From Deinococcus multiflagellatus (GTDB taxonomy: Bacteria > Deinococcota > Deinococci > Deinococcales > Deinococcaceae), in assembly GCF_020166415.1 (NCBI RefSeq), contig NZ_JAIQXV010000004.1, positions 124,001-188,000 on the forward strand: a stretch of 64,000 nucleotides of DNA, read 5' to 3'. Below are positions 1 to 12,534 of this stretch, one piece after another (within the stretch, counting starts at the first letter, position 1; each line of letters begins with the position of its first letter). The notes beneath the pieces were generated by a model. It did no database searches. It saw nothing but the letters and a program-made list of their open reading frames with translations, and had not been told where the DNA came from. The position numbers and the translations under genes were made by a program.

Positions 1-440
1 TTTTTGGGGGCCCCGTACTTGCCGCCGGTCAGACTGCCAAAGGCGTTGGCCAGGGCGTTGGTGTCTTCCACACCCGCCTGCACGTCGTAGTAGTTGGCGC
101 TGTAGGAGCTGGCGGCCCAGGCGTAGCCCTGGCTCAGCCACAGGGCGCGCAGGGGCGGGGCCTGCACGCGCAGTTCCTTGCCCTCGCCCGCGTAGCCGTG
201 GGCGTACATGACCAGCTGGCCGTTCCAGTTGGCCGGCACTTCTATGGCGTAGCTGGCTTCGCCGCGCAGGCCCGCCATCTTGCCCTGGTACAGGTCGGCG
301 CCCGGCACGGGGCTGAGGGTGGGCACCACGGCCGTAAAGGTCCGGGTGTCCTGGGTACGGGTGTCGAGCACAGGAGGCTGGGGTGGGGTACAGGCGCTCA
401 GGGCCAGGGCCGAAAGCAGGGCGGCAGTCAGGGCACGCAT
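1..440 (-). CDS. Alpha/beta-hydrolase-like lipoprotein, N-terminal part (3' truncated by window)
   Basis: The gene runs off the left edge; 146 residues are visible. A lipoprotein signal peptide is clear (hydrophobic stretch 4-16, lipobox LSAC with Cys17), so the protein is probably anchored on the outside of a membrane. A secretory hydrolase fold is suggested by NWNGQLVMYAHGYAGEG around residues 71-87, where the HGY motif would form the oxyanion-hole turn, followed by RALWLSQGYAWAASSY, typical of esterase/tannase-like alpha/beta hydrolases. The nucleophile and catalytic His lie outside the window, so the substrate cannot be named. The ATG at 438-440 is preceded by a GGAGG ribosome-binding site. 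It is divergent from the next gene. Confidence 0.75.
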   Translation of the reverse strand, partial: MRALTAALLSALALSACTPPQPPVLDTRTQDTRTFTAVVPTLSPVPGADLYQGKMAGLRGEASYAIEVPANWNGQLVMYAHGYAGEGKELRVQAPPLRALWLSQGYAWAASSYSANYYDVQAGVEDTNALANAFGSLTGGKYGAPK

Positions 441-468
441 AGGGAAAACCTCCAGAACAGGGGAAGTG

Positions 469-483
469 TTGAACCGGGTTCAA
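469..483. promoter_or_regulatory. 15-bp palindrome TTGAACCGGGTTCAA, candidate operator
   Basis: This is a perfect palindrome in the divergent gap between the hydrolase lipoprotein and the membrane protein at 562. A near copy (TGAACTCGGTTCA) lies at 35530-35542 upstream of the HAMP/GntR unit. No bound protein can be assigned from sequence. Confidence 0.4.
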
Positions 484-561
484 TTGAAAAAGGCCCGGCG
501 ATGATAGCGCCCAGGCCCGCCGCTGGGAACCCACGGGCGCTCCCCCTCGTAGGGGGGGGCG

Positions 562-1233
562 ATGAGACAGGTTCGGGGCGGACGGGGATGGGGCTGCGGG
601 TGCCTGGGCTGCGGCGGCGGCACGCTGCTGGTGCTGGCGCTGCTGGGGGGCTTGGCGTGGTTTTTCGTGATCCAGCCGGCGCGGAATTTTCTGGCGGGCT
701 TGCAGATGCCCACGCAGACGCAGACCCAGGGACAGCCCCAGGGCACGGCGGGCCAAAGTGGCGGCGCGGCCCAGGGCGCGGGCACGGCGGCGGGCGCTCC
801 CCTCACCAGGGCCGAGGTGCAGCAGTTCGTGCGGGTGCGGCGCGAGGTACGCCAGGCCCTGGGCACCTCGTTTACCGGCGTGCAACAGGTCTGGACGGAT
901 ATTCAGAACGGCCAGAACCCCAACCTGCTGCAGATGATGGCCGTGCTGCGCGACGCGGGCGCCAGCGTGGGCGCCGCCCGGCAGGCCCAGGCGGCCGCTC
1001 TGGCCAAGGAAAGCATGAGCGCCGGCCGCTACGCCCAGGTGCGCGCAGCGGTGAACCGCGCCCTGGGCCTGCCCACCGTGGACTTTGCCCAGGCCGCCCA
1101 GGCGCTGCAAAACGGCCAGCTGCCGGACCTGAACAGCACCGTGCAGGCCGGCGGTGGCCCGGACCGCGCCCTGGTGCAACCTTTCCAGCGAGAACTGGAG
1201 GCCACGGCGGCGCTGGGCCTGCTGGGGCTCTGA
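562..1233 (+). CDS. Hypothetical membrane-anchored protein
   Basis: This 223-residue protein is not recognised. It opens with a Gly/Cys-rich stretch (Cys12, 14, 17) followed by one hydrophobic segment at about 21-38, so it is predicted to be anchored in the inner membrane with the rest outside or in the periplasm. A Gln/Thr/Gly-rich low-complexity linker covers about 50-75. The remainder is Ala/Gln-rich and looks alpha-helical. No catalytic motif is visible. GC content and codon use match the neighbours, so it is probably resident. It stands alone between a divergent lipoprotein gene and a secreted-protein gene 230 bp downstream. Confidence 0.7.
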   Translation: MRQVRGGRGWGCGCLGCGGGTLLVLALLGGLAWFFVIQPARNFLAGLQMPTQTQTQGQPQGTAGQSGGAAQGAGTAAGAPLTRAEVQQFVRVRREVRQALGTSFTGVQQVWTDIQNGQNPNLLQMMAVLRDAGASVGAARQAQAAALAKESMSAGRYAQVRAAVNRALGLPTVDFAQAAQALQNGQLPDLNSTVQAGGGPDRALVQPFQRELEATAALGLLGL

Positions 1234-1463
1234 GGGCTGGGGAGTGGAAAATGGGCCGTGGGTTGGCGGCGAGGTTCGGGGTGAGTAAAGAGGTCAGTTG
1301 AAGCGCTGAAGCAGGACAGCGGCGAGGGCAGGCTGGGGGCATTCCCTAGCCTGCCCGCTGCTCTTGGCCCTGTGCCGACCGGCTTGGGCGTAGGATGAAC
1401 CGAGGTTCTCCCCACCCTTCCCCACAGCTGCGCCGCCCTTTCCCCGGCCCACAGGAGACGTCC

Positions 1464-1952
1464 ATGCCCAAGCGGTTGCCCCTTTCGTCCGTCCGGCCTG
1501 CTGCCTTGCTGACTGCTGCCCTGTGCGGCGGCGCCCTGGCGGCCACGGCACTTAAGCCCTTCTCGCTGGACATCGAGAACGCCTCGGGCAGCGAGAAGTA
1601 CACGGTCAGCGGCCAGGCGCCGGCCAGCTACAAGGCCGACAACTTCTTCGGCAATCTGGAAGACGCCACGCGCAAGATCACCATGAAGTTCCGGGCGGCC
1701 AGCACCCTGGTCACCTACGATGTGGCCGCGCCGCGCAAGGTGCTGCGTTCGGTCAAGACGGCCACGCGGCAACTGCTGGTGGTGGACACGCAGGGCAACA
1801 ACAGTTTTTCTGACCGCTACCACCTGGGCATGACCGTCAGCGCCAAGGGGGTGCCGGGCCGCTTCGTGTTCTGCGAGGCCAGCACCAATACCCTGGGCCT
1901 GATCACCGAGGCCATCGCCATCTGCGACTCGCTGAGCCTGAAGAAGAAGTAA
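1464..1952 (+). CDS. Secreted hypothetical protein, 162 aa
   Basis: A signal peptide is evident (residues 1-27: basic start, hydrophobic core, Ala-Leu-Ala-Ala end), so the mature protein should be exported. The body has alternating short beta-like segments (FSLDIENASGSEKYTVSGQ) and two Cys or fewer; no known family is recognised. The start at 1464 is preferred to upstream in-frame codons because AGGAG lies 8 nt before it and the signal peptide begins there. An imperfect hairpin follows 2 bp after the stop and may act as terminator. Confidence 0.7.
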   Translation: MPKRLPLSSVRPAALLTAALCGGALAATALKPFSLDIENASGSEKYTVSGQAPASYKADNFFGNLEDATRKITMKFRAASTLVTYDVAAPRKVLRSVKTATRQLLVVDTQGNNSFSDRYHLGMTVSAKGVPGRFVFCEASTNTLGLITEAIAICDSLSLKKK

Positions 1953-1954
1953 AA

Positions 1955-2010
1955 CGGTTTCCGAAAGCTTCCGTCACGTACGTACAGAAGGTTTCGGAAG
2001 CCGTATCAGG
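1955..2010. repeat. Imperfect inverted repeat; possible solo ends of the intergenic TIR element
   Basis: Arms at 1955-1974 and 1984-2003 pair with three mismatches around a 9-nt loop. The right end (TTCGGAAGCCGTATCAGGG) matches the terminus of the element copy at 63120-63282 almost exactly, so this may be a deletion product retaining only the element ends. It sits just after the stop of the secreted protein and could also serve as its terminator. Confidence 0.45.
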
Positions 2011-2057
2011 GGGCGTCAACTGTTGCCCGCCTTGCGCACCGCGCGGCCAGGCTCCGG

Positions 2058-2063
2058 TAAGGT
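2058..2063 (+). promoter_or_regulatory. -10 box TAAGGT, leaderless-type promoter of hemL
   Basis: TAAGGT ends 6 nt before the hemL ATG, leaving no room for a Shine-Dalgarno leader. The spacing fits leaderless transcription. Confidence 0.45.
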
Positions 2064-2069
2064 GGCGGC

Positions 2070-3409
<1,340 letters not shown>

Positions 3410-3413
<4 letters not shown>

Positions 3414-3838
3414 CCCAGCTGACCCAGAGCGCCCAGCTGCGCGAGGTGCTGACCACCAGCAAGGTGATCGCTGTGGTGGGCTTTCACCACGACCACATGA
3501 AGCCCGCCCACTACGTGCCGGAGTACATGCACCGCCAGGGCTACACAGTGATTCCGGTGAACCCGGCGCTGGCGGCGCGCGGCGAGAGCTATTTCGGCGC
3601 GCGGGCGGTGGCCACCCTGGCCGAGATTGGCACGCCGGTGGACATCGTGGACGTGTTCCGCCGCAGCGACAAGGTGCGCGGGCATCTGGCAGACATCCTG
3701 GCCATGACGCCGCTGCCCCGGGTGGTGTGGCTGCAGCAGGGCATCCGCGACGACGCTGTAGCTCGCGAATTGGCCGCGCGGGGCATTGACGTGGTGCAGG
3801 ACCGCTGCCTGCTGGCCGACCACCGGGCGCTGCTCTGA
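3410..3838 (+). CDS. CoA-binding domain protein (CoA_binding_2 / YccU-like)
   Basis: This 142-aa protein consists of a single Rossmann-type CoA-binding domain like that of succinyl-CoA synthetase alpha. Typical features are TSKVIAVVGFHHDHMKPAHYVPEYMHRQGYTVIPVNP at the N-terminus, the VDIVDVFRRSD strand-turn, and VVWLQQGIRDDAVARELAARGIDVVQDRC near the C-terminus. The exact role of these stand-alone proteins is not established. The ATG overlaps the hemL stop by 4 bp and the next gene starts 2 bp after this stop, which argues for one three-gene transcript. Confidence 0.9.
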
Positions 3839-3840
3839 GC

Positions 3841-4872
3841 ATGCACGACTGGCTGGTGGTGGGCGCCGGGCTGGCCGGGCTGGCCTTCGCGCGGGACGCT
3901 GGGCAGACCGGGGGCCCAGTCACCGTGCTGGACAAGAGCCGGGGTGTTTCGGGCCGGGCGGCCACCCGGCGGGTTGCCCTGCCGGACGGGACCACCGCGC
4001 GGCTGGACCACGGCGCGCGCTTTTTCACGGCCCGGCACCCGCGCACCGTGGCCCTGGCGGAAGGCGGCGTGCGCGAGGGCTGGAATGCGGTGTGGACCCG
4101 GGGGGTGGCCACTCTGGACGGGCGCGGGCTCCATGTCGCCCAGGACACCCATCCCCGCTACGCCCCGCCACAGGGCCTGAGCACCCTGGGGCGCGTGCTG
4201 GCCCGGGGGCTGGACATTCACACTGGCGTGCAGGTCACCAGCCTCGCGCGGCGCGGCGACCACTGGCAGGTGCACGCTCAGGACGGGCAGACCTGGGCCG
4301 CCCAGCGGCTGGTACTGAACCTGCCAGCCCCACAACTGCTGCCCCTGCTGGACCCGCTGATGCTGGGCGACGCCCTGCGCCACTCGGCCAGCGAAGGCGC
4401 CCTGCAGGCCGCCAGGCGCGTGGGCTACGCACCGTCCTGGGCGGTGGGGGCGGTGTTGACGGGTGCTCCCCAGTGGGCCCACCCCGCCACCCGCCTGACG
4501 GGCGGGCCGCTGGAGTGGGTGGCCCTGGAGCACACCAAGCGCCCGCCCGGCCACCCGCCGGCCCTGACCCTGCAGGCGAACGCCGACTGGACGCGCGCCC
4601 ATCTAGACGCCCCGCCCCAGGAGGTCTGCGCCCGGCTGCTGGCCGCCGCCGAGGAGGCCCTGGGCGAAACCCTGCCCACGCGTGCGGCCTTTGCCCACCG
4701 CTGGCGCTTTGCCACCCCCACCCACCGCGCCCCCGGGCCCTGCCACTGGGACGCGGCCCTGGGCCTGGGCTGGTGCGGCGACTGGTTCACCCCCGATGCC
4801 CACGGCCCACGCGCAGAAGCGGCGCTGCTGAGCGGCTGGGCCCTGGCGCGGCAGGTGACGGAGGGGCTGTGA
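3841..4872 (+). CDS. Renalase-like FAD-dependent amine oxidoreductase
   Basis: This 343-aa flavoprotein starts with a dinucleotide-binding motif (LVVGAGLAGLAFARD, residues 5-19) ending in an acidic residue beta strand, TVLDKSRGVSGRAATRR, typical of the renalase/NAD(P)-binding amine-oxidase group. A second conserved patch (LDHGARFFTARHP) and the C-terminal FAD-contact region (GLGWCGDWFTPDAHGPRAEAALLSGWALA) are present. The substrate is unknown; family members oxidise dihydronicotinamide isomers or amines. It is the last gene of the hemL unit and converges on recJ. Confidence 0.85.
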   Translation: MHDWLVVGAGLAGLAFARDAGQTGGPVTVLDKSRGVSGRAATRRVALPDGTTARLDHGARFFTARHPRTVALAEGGVREGWNAVWTRGVATLDGRGLHVAQDTHPRYAPPQGLSTLGRVLARGLDIHTGVQVTSLARRGDHWQVHAQDGQTWAAQRLVLNLPAPQLLPLLDPLMLGDALRHSASEGALQAARRVGYAPSWAVGAVLTGAPQWAHPATRLTGGPLEWVALEHTKRPPGHPPALTLQANADWTRAHLDAPPQEVCARLLAAAEEALGETLPTRAAFAHRWRFATPTHRAPGPCHWDAALGLGWCGDWFTPDAHGPRAEAALLSGWALARQVTEGL

Positions 4873-5162
4873 GCTCTGGGCCATGAGCCATGAGGGAAGG
4901 GCGTTCCGGCAGCACTAGGGGGTGGACAGCCGCTGATCTATGAACCCACCGCTGTTCAGCCCCACTGACGGGTCATACGGATTCCAGATCACCCGTTACA
5001 GCCCCTCCGCGTCGCTTCAGTGCTGTCACGCCTATCCGTCACCGTTTTTCTTTCTCCCTCTGGGCGTGTTCATCAGTGATAGACGAACTGGTGAACCGCA
5101 GTCCCTACCACACCCTGGAGCCACGAGCGCATTTCTTGCTCATGGCCCATAGCCCAGAGCTC
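4871..5162. repeat. 24-bp inverted repeat pair flanking a TIR element copy
   Basis: Arms at 4871-4894 and 5139-5162 match at 22 of 24 positions in inverted orientation (they share GAGCTCTGGG and GCCATGAG). Both contain the heptamer GAGCCAT/ATGGCTC that forms the array at 18142. They enclose element copy C and close the gap between the convergent flavoprotein gene and recJ. Confidence 0.6.
4972..5111 (-). repeat. Intergenic TIR element, copy C (about 140 bp)
   Basis: Read on the minus strand, this aligns with copies A (48001-48160) and B (63120-63282). Shared blocks are the ACGGTGACGGA core, GCGACGCGGAGGGGC (identical to copy A) and the right terminus GGAATCCGTATGA. It is shorter and more diverged than A and B. 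No ORF is carried, so it looks like a non-autonomous MITE-like element. The rest of the 4873-5172 gap holds only the flanking inverted repeat. Confidence 0.65.
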
Positions 5163-5172
5163 ATGGCCTCTT

Positions 5173-7289
<2,117 letters not shown>

Positions 7290-7293
<4 letters not shown>

Positions 7294-7625
7294 CCTTCCT
7301 CCTCGCGCGGCCCCTCGGCGGACCCAGCCGGGCGCAGCCGGGCCTGCAGGGTGGCGGTCAGGCGCTCCTCGGCCTCGCGGCGCAGGCGGGCCTCATGGCC
7401 GCGGCGCAGGCGCTCACGCCACAGCCCGGGCAGGAGCAGCAGGCCCATAAACGCCGCCCCCAGCAGCAGGAAGACCGCCACCCCGGCCCCCACCGACAGG
7501 GTGAACTCGCCGCCCCCCAGCGGCAGGGGCAGGCGCACCAGGCCAGGGTTTTCAAGCGTCACCAGCGCCAGATAGGCCAGCAGTCCCAGCAGGAACAGCA
7601 CCTGAAGGAAGGAAACGAGGCGCAT
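7290..7625 (-). CDS. LapA/DUF1049-like small membrane protein
   Basis: This 111-residue protein has two hydrophobic segments (about 5-25 and 45-67) separated by a short loop, followed by a basic, Glu/Arg-rich cytoplasmic tail with coiled-coil character. That is the layout of LapA-domain (DUF1049) proteins, whose E. coli members act in lipopolysaccharide assembly; Deinococcus lacks LPS, so the role here is open. The internal ATG at 7625 is chosen because the hydrophobic segment begins there; upstream residues are polar and non-conserved in character. It overlaps recJ by 4 bp. Confidence 0.7.
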
Positions 7626-7701
7626 CCCCCCAGTGTAGCCCGCCCGGGCACCAACAAAAGGGCCCCTGCGCATGGCAAGGGCCCTGAAGAATGGCTGCCG
7701 C

Positions 7702-8901
7702 TTAGAAGTAGAACTTCAGGCCGGCCTTGACCCCGCCGCTGAAGCCGCCATTGTTAGCGCCCGTGGCAGGCAGCCCGGTGGCCGCGCCCTTGTTGCTGAA
7801 GTAATAGCGGCCGTTGCCTTCCACGAAGACCGAGATGCTGTCGGTGACGCGGTAGTCGGCGCCCAGCAGCACGTTGGCGTAGACGTCGGTGGCATTGGTG
7901 GTGCCAGAGTTGCGCACCAGACCGCTCGTCAGACCCAGACCGGCGCCCACGTAGGGGGTCAGGCTGCCGCCCGCACCAATCTCGTAGGTGGCGTTCACAT
8001 CGGCGCTGATGGCGTTGAAGGCCGGGGTGTATTCCACGGCGGCGCGGGCGCCGACGGGGCCAATCACGTTGCTGGAGCCCACCATCGCGGTGCCCGTGAG
8101 GCAGTAGTTCACCTTGCTACGGTTGGCGCCGCTGCCCAGCGACAGGCACTCGGAGCCCGCGCCGGCCGACTTGGCCCCGAAGGCGACCCCGGCGTACAGG
8201 CCACGGCTGGGCGCCACTTCGGTGGGGGTGGGCTCGCCGATCACCACGGTGGTGGGGGGCGTCACTGGGGTGGTGGTCACGGTGCCGCTGGCGCTGGTGC
8301 CGGCGGGGCCCGCCGGGCCGGCAGGACCCTGGGGACCGGCCGGGCCCTGAGGACCAGCGGGGCCCGCCGGGCCGGCCGGGCCAGCCGGAATGTTGCGGAT
8401 AGCGGCTTCCAGCGCGTCAATGCGGGCCTGCAGCGCGGCCACATCGGCCGAGGCGGCGCCCGTGCCGGTGCCCAGGCCGTTGATGCGGGCTTCCAGCGCG
8501 TCAATGCGGGCCTGCTGCTCAGCGCTCAGGCGCTCCAGGTCGGTGACGCGGGTGGCAATGGCGGCCAGCTCGGTGCTGACTTCCTGCATGCCGTTGGCAA
8601 TGGCGGTCATGTCGCCCGCGTTAAAGCCGCAGTTGGCCAGGGCGCCGGCCTGCAGGGCGCGGTAGAAGATCAGCGCGGCCTGGTAGCGCGTGAGGTTCTC
8701 GTTGCCCCGGAAGGTGCCGTCGGGGAACCCCTGAATCAGACCGCACTGCACAATGCGGTCCACGGCGTCCTTGGCCCAGTGACCGGCAGGCACGTCGCTC
8801 AGGGTGACCTGGGCGGGCGCAGAGGTAGCGGGGGCGGTCTGGGCGCTGGCAGCGCCGAGGCTCAGGGCCAGGGTGGACGCGAGGATCAACGATTTGTGCA
8901 T
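7702..8901 (-). CDS. SLH-domain outer-membrane protein with coiled coil, collagen-like repeat and beta-barrel
   Basis: This 399-aa envelope protein is modular. Residues 1-20 are a signal peptide. An S-layer homology domain spans about 33-85 (VTLSDVPAGHWAKDAVDRI, GFPDGTF, LTRYQAALIFYRAL), expected to bind peptidoglycan-linked polymer. Heptad-rich coiled coil lies at about 105-170. A run of Gly-Pro-Ala/Gly-Pro-Gln triplets covers about 173-201. A Thr/Pro linker precedes a C-terminal beta-barrel (about 234-399) ending in aromatic FYF, as outer-membrane barrels do. The layout resembles SlpA-type proteins that tie the outer membrane to the wall, with the collagen-like insert as an addition. AAGGAG lies upstream of the ATG at 8899-8901. 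Confidence 0.88.
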   Translation of the reverse strand: MHKSLILASTLALSLGAASAQTAPATSAPAQVTLSDVPAGHWAKDAVDRIVQCGLIQGFPDGTFRGNENLTRYQAALIFYRALQAGALANCGFNAGDMTAIANGMQEVSTELAAIATRVTDLERLSAEQQARIDALEARINGLGTGTGAASADVAALQARIDALEAAIRNIPAGPAGPAGPAGPQGPAGPQGPAGPAGPAGTSASGTVTTTPVTPPTTVVIGEPTPTEVAPSRGLYAGVAFGAKSAGAGSECLSLGSGANRSKVNYCLTGTAMVGSSNVIGPVGARAAVEYTPAFNAISADVNATYEIGAGGSLTPYVGAGLGLTSGLVRNSGTTNATDVYANVLLGADYRVTDSISVFVEGNGRYYFSNKGAATGLPATGANNGGFSGGVKAGLKFYF

Positions 8902-8962
8902 GGGGGGTCTCCTTGGATACGCAAAGGCAGGTTGGCACTGAACGTGACCTGTCTTCCTGGGT

Positions 8963-9139
8963 TCACCGTAGGAAGAGGCCGTGAGCCCTTTGTGAACTGG
9001 GCCCCGGAGAGCTGCTGCTGACCCACCGCCAGATGAGGGCCACCTGATCTTCGCCTTCAGGTGGGCCAGATTGTGAGACTGCACACGAGCTGATGAGGAG
9101 GCCGGCCGCCACCAGCAACGGCAAAAGGCGCGACTTCAT
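8963..9139 (-). CDS. Small putative lipoprotein, 58 aa
   Basis: This short ORF upstream of the SLH gene has a convincing lipoprotein signal: basic MKSR start, hydrophobic core, and LISSC lipobox with Cys19. The mature part is only about 39 residues, polar and Ser/Pro-rich, with no family resemblance. No strong ribosome-binding site precedes the ATG. It is supported mainly by the signal peptide; a chance ORF cannot be excluded. Confidence 0.42.
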   Translation of the reverse strand: MKSRLLPLLVAAGLLISSCAVSQSGPPEGEDQVALIWRWVSSSSPGPSSQRAHGLFLR

Positions 9140-9281
9140 GAGAAAGCTGTCGGAGCCGTAACCCTTGACATCTATGAGAGGTGGGGCGGGCCCAGTGAAC
9201 CCTGTTTGCATGGGGTTGCAGCTCATCTGGAGGGGAGGTCAGGCGGTTTCTCATGAAGTCCGGTTCGGGTGTGATTCTCCC

Positions 9282-9287
9282 TATACT
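9282..9287 (+). promoter_or_regulatory. -10 box TATACT, leaderless-type promoter of deoD
   Basis: TATACT ends 6 nt before the deoD ATG at 9294, and no Shine-Dalgarno sequence can fit. No good -35 hexamer is visible at 17-18 bp. Confidence 0.55.
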
Positions 9288-9293
9288 CGCCGC

Positions 9294-10022
9294 ATGAGTC
9301 AGATTCACGTGCGAGGCGTGCCCGGTGACGTGGCCCCATTTGTGCTGCTGCCCGGCGACCCCAACCGGGCGCGCCACATTGCCCAGACCTACCTTGAGAA
9401 CGTGCGTGAATACACCTCTCACCGCCAACTGCTGGGTTTTACCGGCACCTACCAGGGCGTGCCGGTCAGCGTGCAGACCACCGGGATGGGCTGCCCCAGC
9501 GCCGCCATCGTGGCCGAGGAACTGGCGCGCCTGGGCGCCCGCACCCTGATCCGGGTGGGCACCCTGGGCGGCGCAACCCCCAGCGTGGCCCCCGGCGATC
9601 TGGTGATTGCCACGGCCGCCGTGCCCAACGACGGCACCACCCGTCAGCTGCTGGGCGGCGCTCCTTACGCCCCGGCCGCCAGCTTTGAGGTGAACGAAGC
9701 GGCGGTGCAGGCCGCCCGTGCCCAGGGGGCCCCGCACCACGTGGGCCTGATCATGACCGAGGACGCGTTCTATGCCAGCACGCCAGAACACGCGCGGCTG
9801 TGGGCGGGGCGGGGGGTGCTGGGCTTTGAGATGGAAGCCAGCGCCATTTTCCTGGTGGCCGCCCAGCGCGGCCTGCGCGCGGCGTGCCTGACCGCCTGCA
9901 GCAACGACATTGGCGACCCCCAGCTGGTGCCCGACAACGTGCTGGCCGCCGGGGTGGACCGCATGGTGCGCGTGGCCCTGGAAGCGATTGTGACCCTGGC
10001 CGCCCGCGAGTTGCAGGGCTAA
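9294..10022 (+). CDS. deoD: Purine-nucleoside phosphorylase (DeoD type)
   Basis: The enzyme cleaves purine (deoxy)nucleosides with phosphate to the free base and (deoxy)ribose-1-phosphate in nucleoside salvage. At 242 aa it fits the hexameric DeoD/NP-I family. Diagnostic stretches are the phosphate-site LLPGDPNRARHIA (residues 17-29), GFTGTYQGVPVSVQTTGMG, IRVGTLGG, and the nucleoside-binding FEMEASA. The start at 9294 is chosen because homologous sequence begins there and TATACT sits 6 nt upstream; the longer reading frame adds 43 non-conserved residues. Uridine phosphorylase is the nearest alternative, less likely given the spacing of these motifs. Confidence 0.93.
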   Translation: MSQIHVRGVPGDVAPFVLLPGDPNRARHIAQTYLENVREYTSHRQLLGFTGTYQGVPVSVQTTGMGCPSAAIVAEELARLGARTLIRVGTLGGATPSVAPGDLVIATAAVPNDGTTRQLLGGAPYAPAASFEVNEAAVQAARAQGAPHHVGLIMTEDAFYASTPEHARLWAGRGVLGFEMEASAIFLVAAQRGLRAACLTACSNDIGDPQLVPDNVLAAGVDRMVRVALEAIVTLAARELQG

Positions 10023-10494
10023 AACCCTCTGGGATGCAGCCTCAGCCGCCGGCTTCAGAGCACTCTGGGCCGGCAGTTTGCTTGTATGGCGATGAGGGCA
10101 GCAGGGCCTCCGCTGGCCACTTGAAACGGGATTGGCGGACTGGTAAGGCCCGGGTTTCGAGCCACTGCACAGGGGCTTCTCAGCCGGAAAGACAAGCCGG
10201 AATCCCTGGTAGGGAGGGCTGAACCGGGAGATTTCCTGTGCCCTGGGGGCTCCACTGCAGCCCTTATGGTGGCTACTGGCCATCGCCAACGACTACAGGT
10301 AACCAGGGGCCCCAGACCACCTCTGCGCCAAGCCTTAACCACGGCCCACCGAAGCTGCCCTTCTCTCCTCACGGTCCTGCTGCGGGACCATCCCCCTTCC
10401 CCACGCTTCCCGCGCCTCTTGAGCCGGGATTCATGCACTGGGCCCCGGGCGGCGTCATCGGCTGCCGGGCGGCCCCGTGTGGCAGGATGAATCC
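10023..10494. other. 472-bp gene-free stretch between deoD and the enoyl-CoA hydratase
   Basis: No ORF with coding character is seen on either strand. A tRNA-like fragment near 10127-10165 does not fold into a full cloverleaf. The stretch presumably holds the deoD terminator and the promoter of the crotonase-HD operon, but neither is obvious. Confidence 0.5.
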
Positions 10495-11284
10495 ATGACG
10501 CAGCTGGACGAATTTGAATTCAACAACGTGCAGATTGACCAGCATGGCCCCATCGCGGTGCTGACCATCGCTCGCCCGAAAGCCCTGAACGCCCTGAACG
10601 CCGACACCCTGTCTGAAATTGCCCAGGCCGTGAACCTGATTGTGGAAGACGCCGAGGTGGGCGCGCTGATCATCACCGGGGCGGGCGAAAAAGCCTTTGT
10701 GGCAGGCGCCGATATCAGCGAATTCACCAACCTGGAAGGGGTGTACGACGGGCGCGAGATGTCGCTGGCTGGGCAGGACGTGATGCACCAGATTGCCTCG
10801 CTGCCCATTCCGGTGATTGCCGCCGTGAACGGCTTTGCGCTGGGCGGCGGCCTGGAACTGGCCCTGGCCTGCGACGTGCGCGTGGCCGCCACCACCGCCC
10901 GCCTGGGCCTGCCGGAAGTCAGCCTGGGATTGATTCCGGGCTTTGGCGGCACCCAGCGTCTGGCCCGCCTGGTGGGGGCCGGGCGCGCCCTGGACCTGAT
11001 GCTGACCGCGCGGCAGGTCAAGGCCGATGAAGCCCTGACGATGGGCCTCGTGAACTACGTGGCCGACGACGCCCTGACCAAGGCGCGCGAGGTGGCCGAG
11101 AGCATGCTGAGGCACGCCCCCATTGCGCTGTCGCTGGTGAAAGAAGCGGTGCGCCGGGGCCTGGACAGCACCCTGGAAGGCGGGCTGGAAATCGAGGCCG
11201 ACCTGTTTGGCATGACGGTGGCCACCAAGGATTTCCGCGAGGGGGTGGACGCCTTTTTGAACAAGCGCCGCGCGGAGTTCCAGG

Positions 11285-11292
<8 letters not shown>
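10495..11292 (+). CDS. Enoyl-CoA hydratase/isomerase (crotonase family)
   Basis: This 265-aa crotonase hydrates trans-2-enoyl-CoA during fatty-acid or amino-acid breakdown. The oxyanion-hole motif (GEKAFVAGADISEF, about 63-76) and the active-site region (NGFALGGGLELALACDVRVAA, then LPEVSLGLIPGFGGTQRL) are complete; the two catalytic Glu (in GGLELAL and LPEVSLG) are both present, as in true hydratases. The ATG at 10495 is chosen over an upstream GTG because the conserved region starts close after it and GGATG precedes it. It overlaps the HD-domain gene by 8 bp. Confidence 0.92.
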
Positions 11293-12346
<1,054 letters not shown>

Positions 12347-12373
12347 GCCAGGGGTGTTCCGGCGACCCAGAAG

Positions 12374-12412
12374 AAGGGCGGGGCCTGTGCCTGAGCGCAG
12401 GCCCCCGCCCTT
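12374..12412 (+). terminator. GC-rich hairpin terminator after the crotonase-HD operon
   Basis: Arms AAGGGCGGGGCCTG and CAGGCCCCCGCCCTT pair with one bulge around a short loop, starting 28 bp after the HD gene stop. Only a weak T-tract follows. Confidence 0.6.
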
Positions 12413-12534
12413 GCCGTGGTGACCAGGGGTTTCACCCTGGGGCCAAACGTCGCTCGCGCAGCTCCACCGCACTTTGCTCCCCCCAGAGCCGGCCTGGGTT
12501 CTACCCTGCAAGCTCTGGAGGGCAGCCTGACGCC

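Noticed and set aside
9165..9170. TTGACA as -35 box of deoD
   Set aside because: No TANNNT lies 16-19 bp downstream; the TATACT box close to the ATG is 112 bp away and is the better promoter.
10127..10165. tRNA-like segment (TTGGCGGACTGGTAAGG, GGGTTTCGAGCC)
   Set aside because: It resembles a D-arm joined to a T-arm, but no anticodon arm or acceptor pairing can be built.
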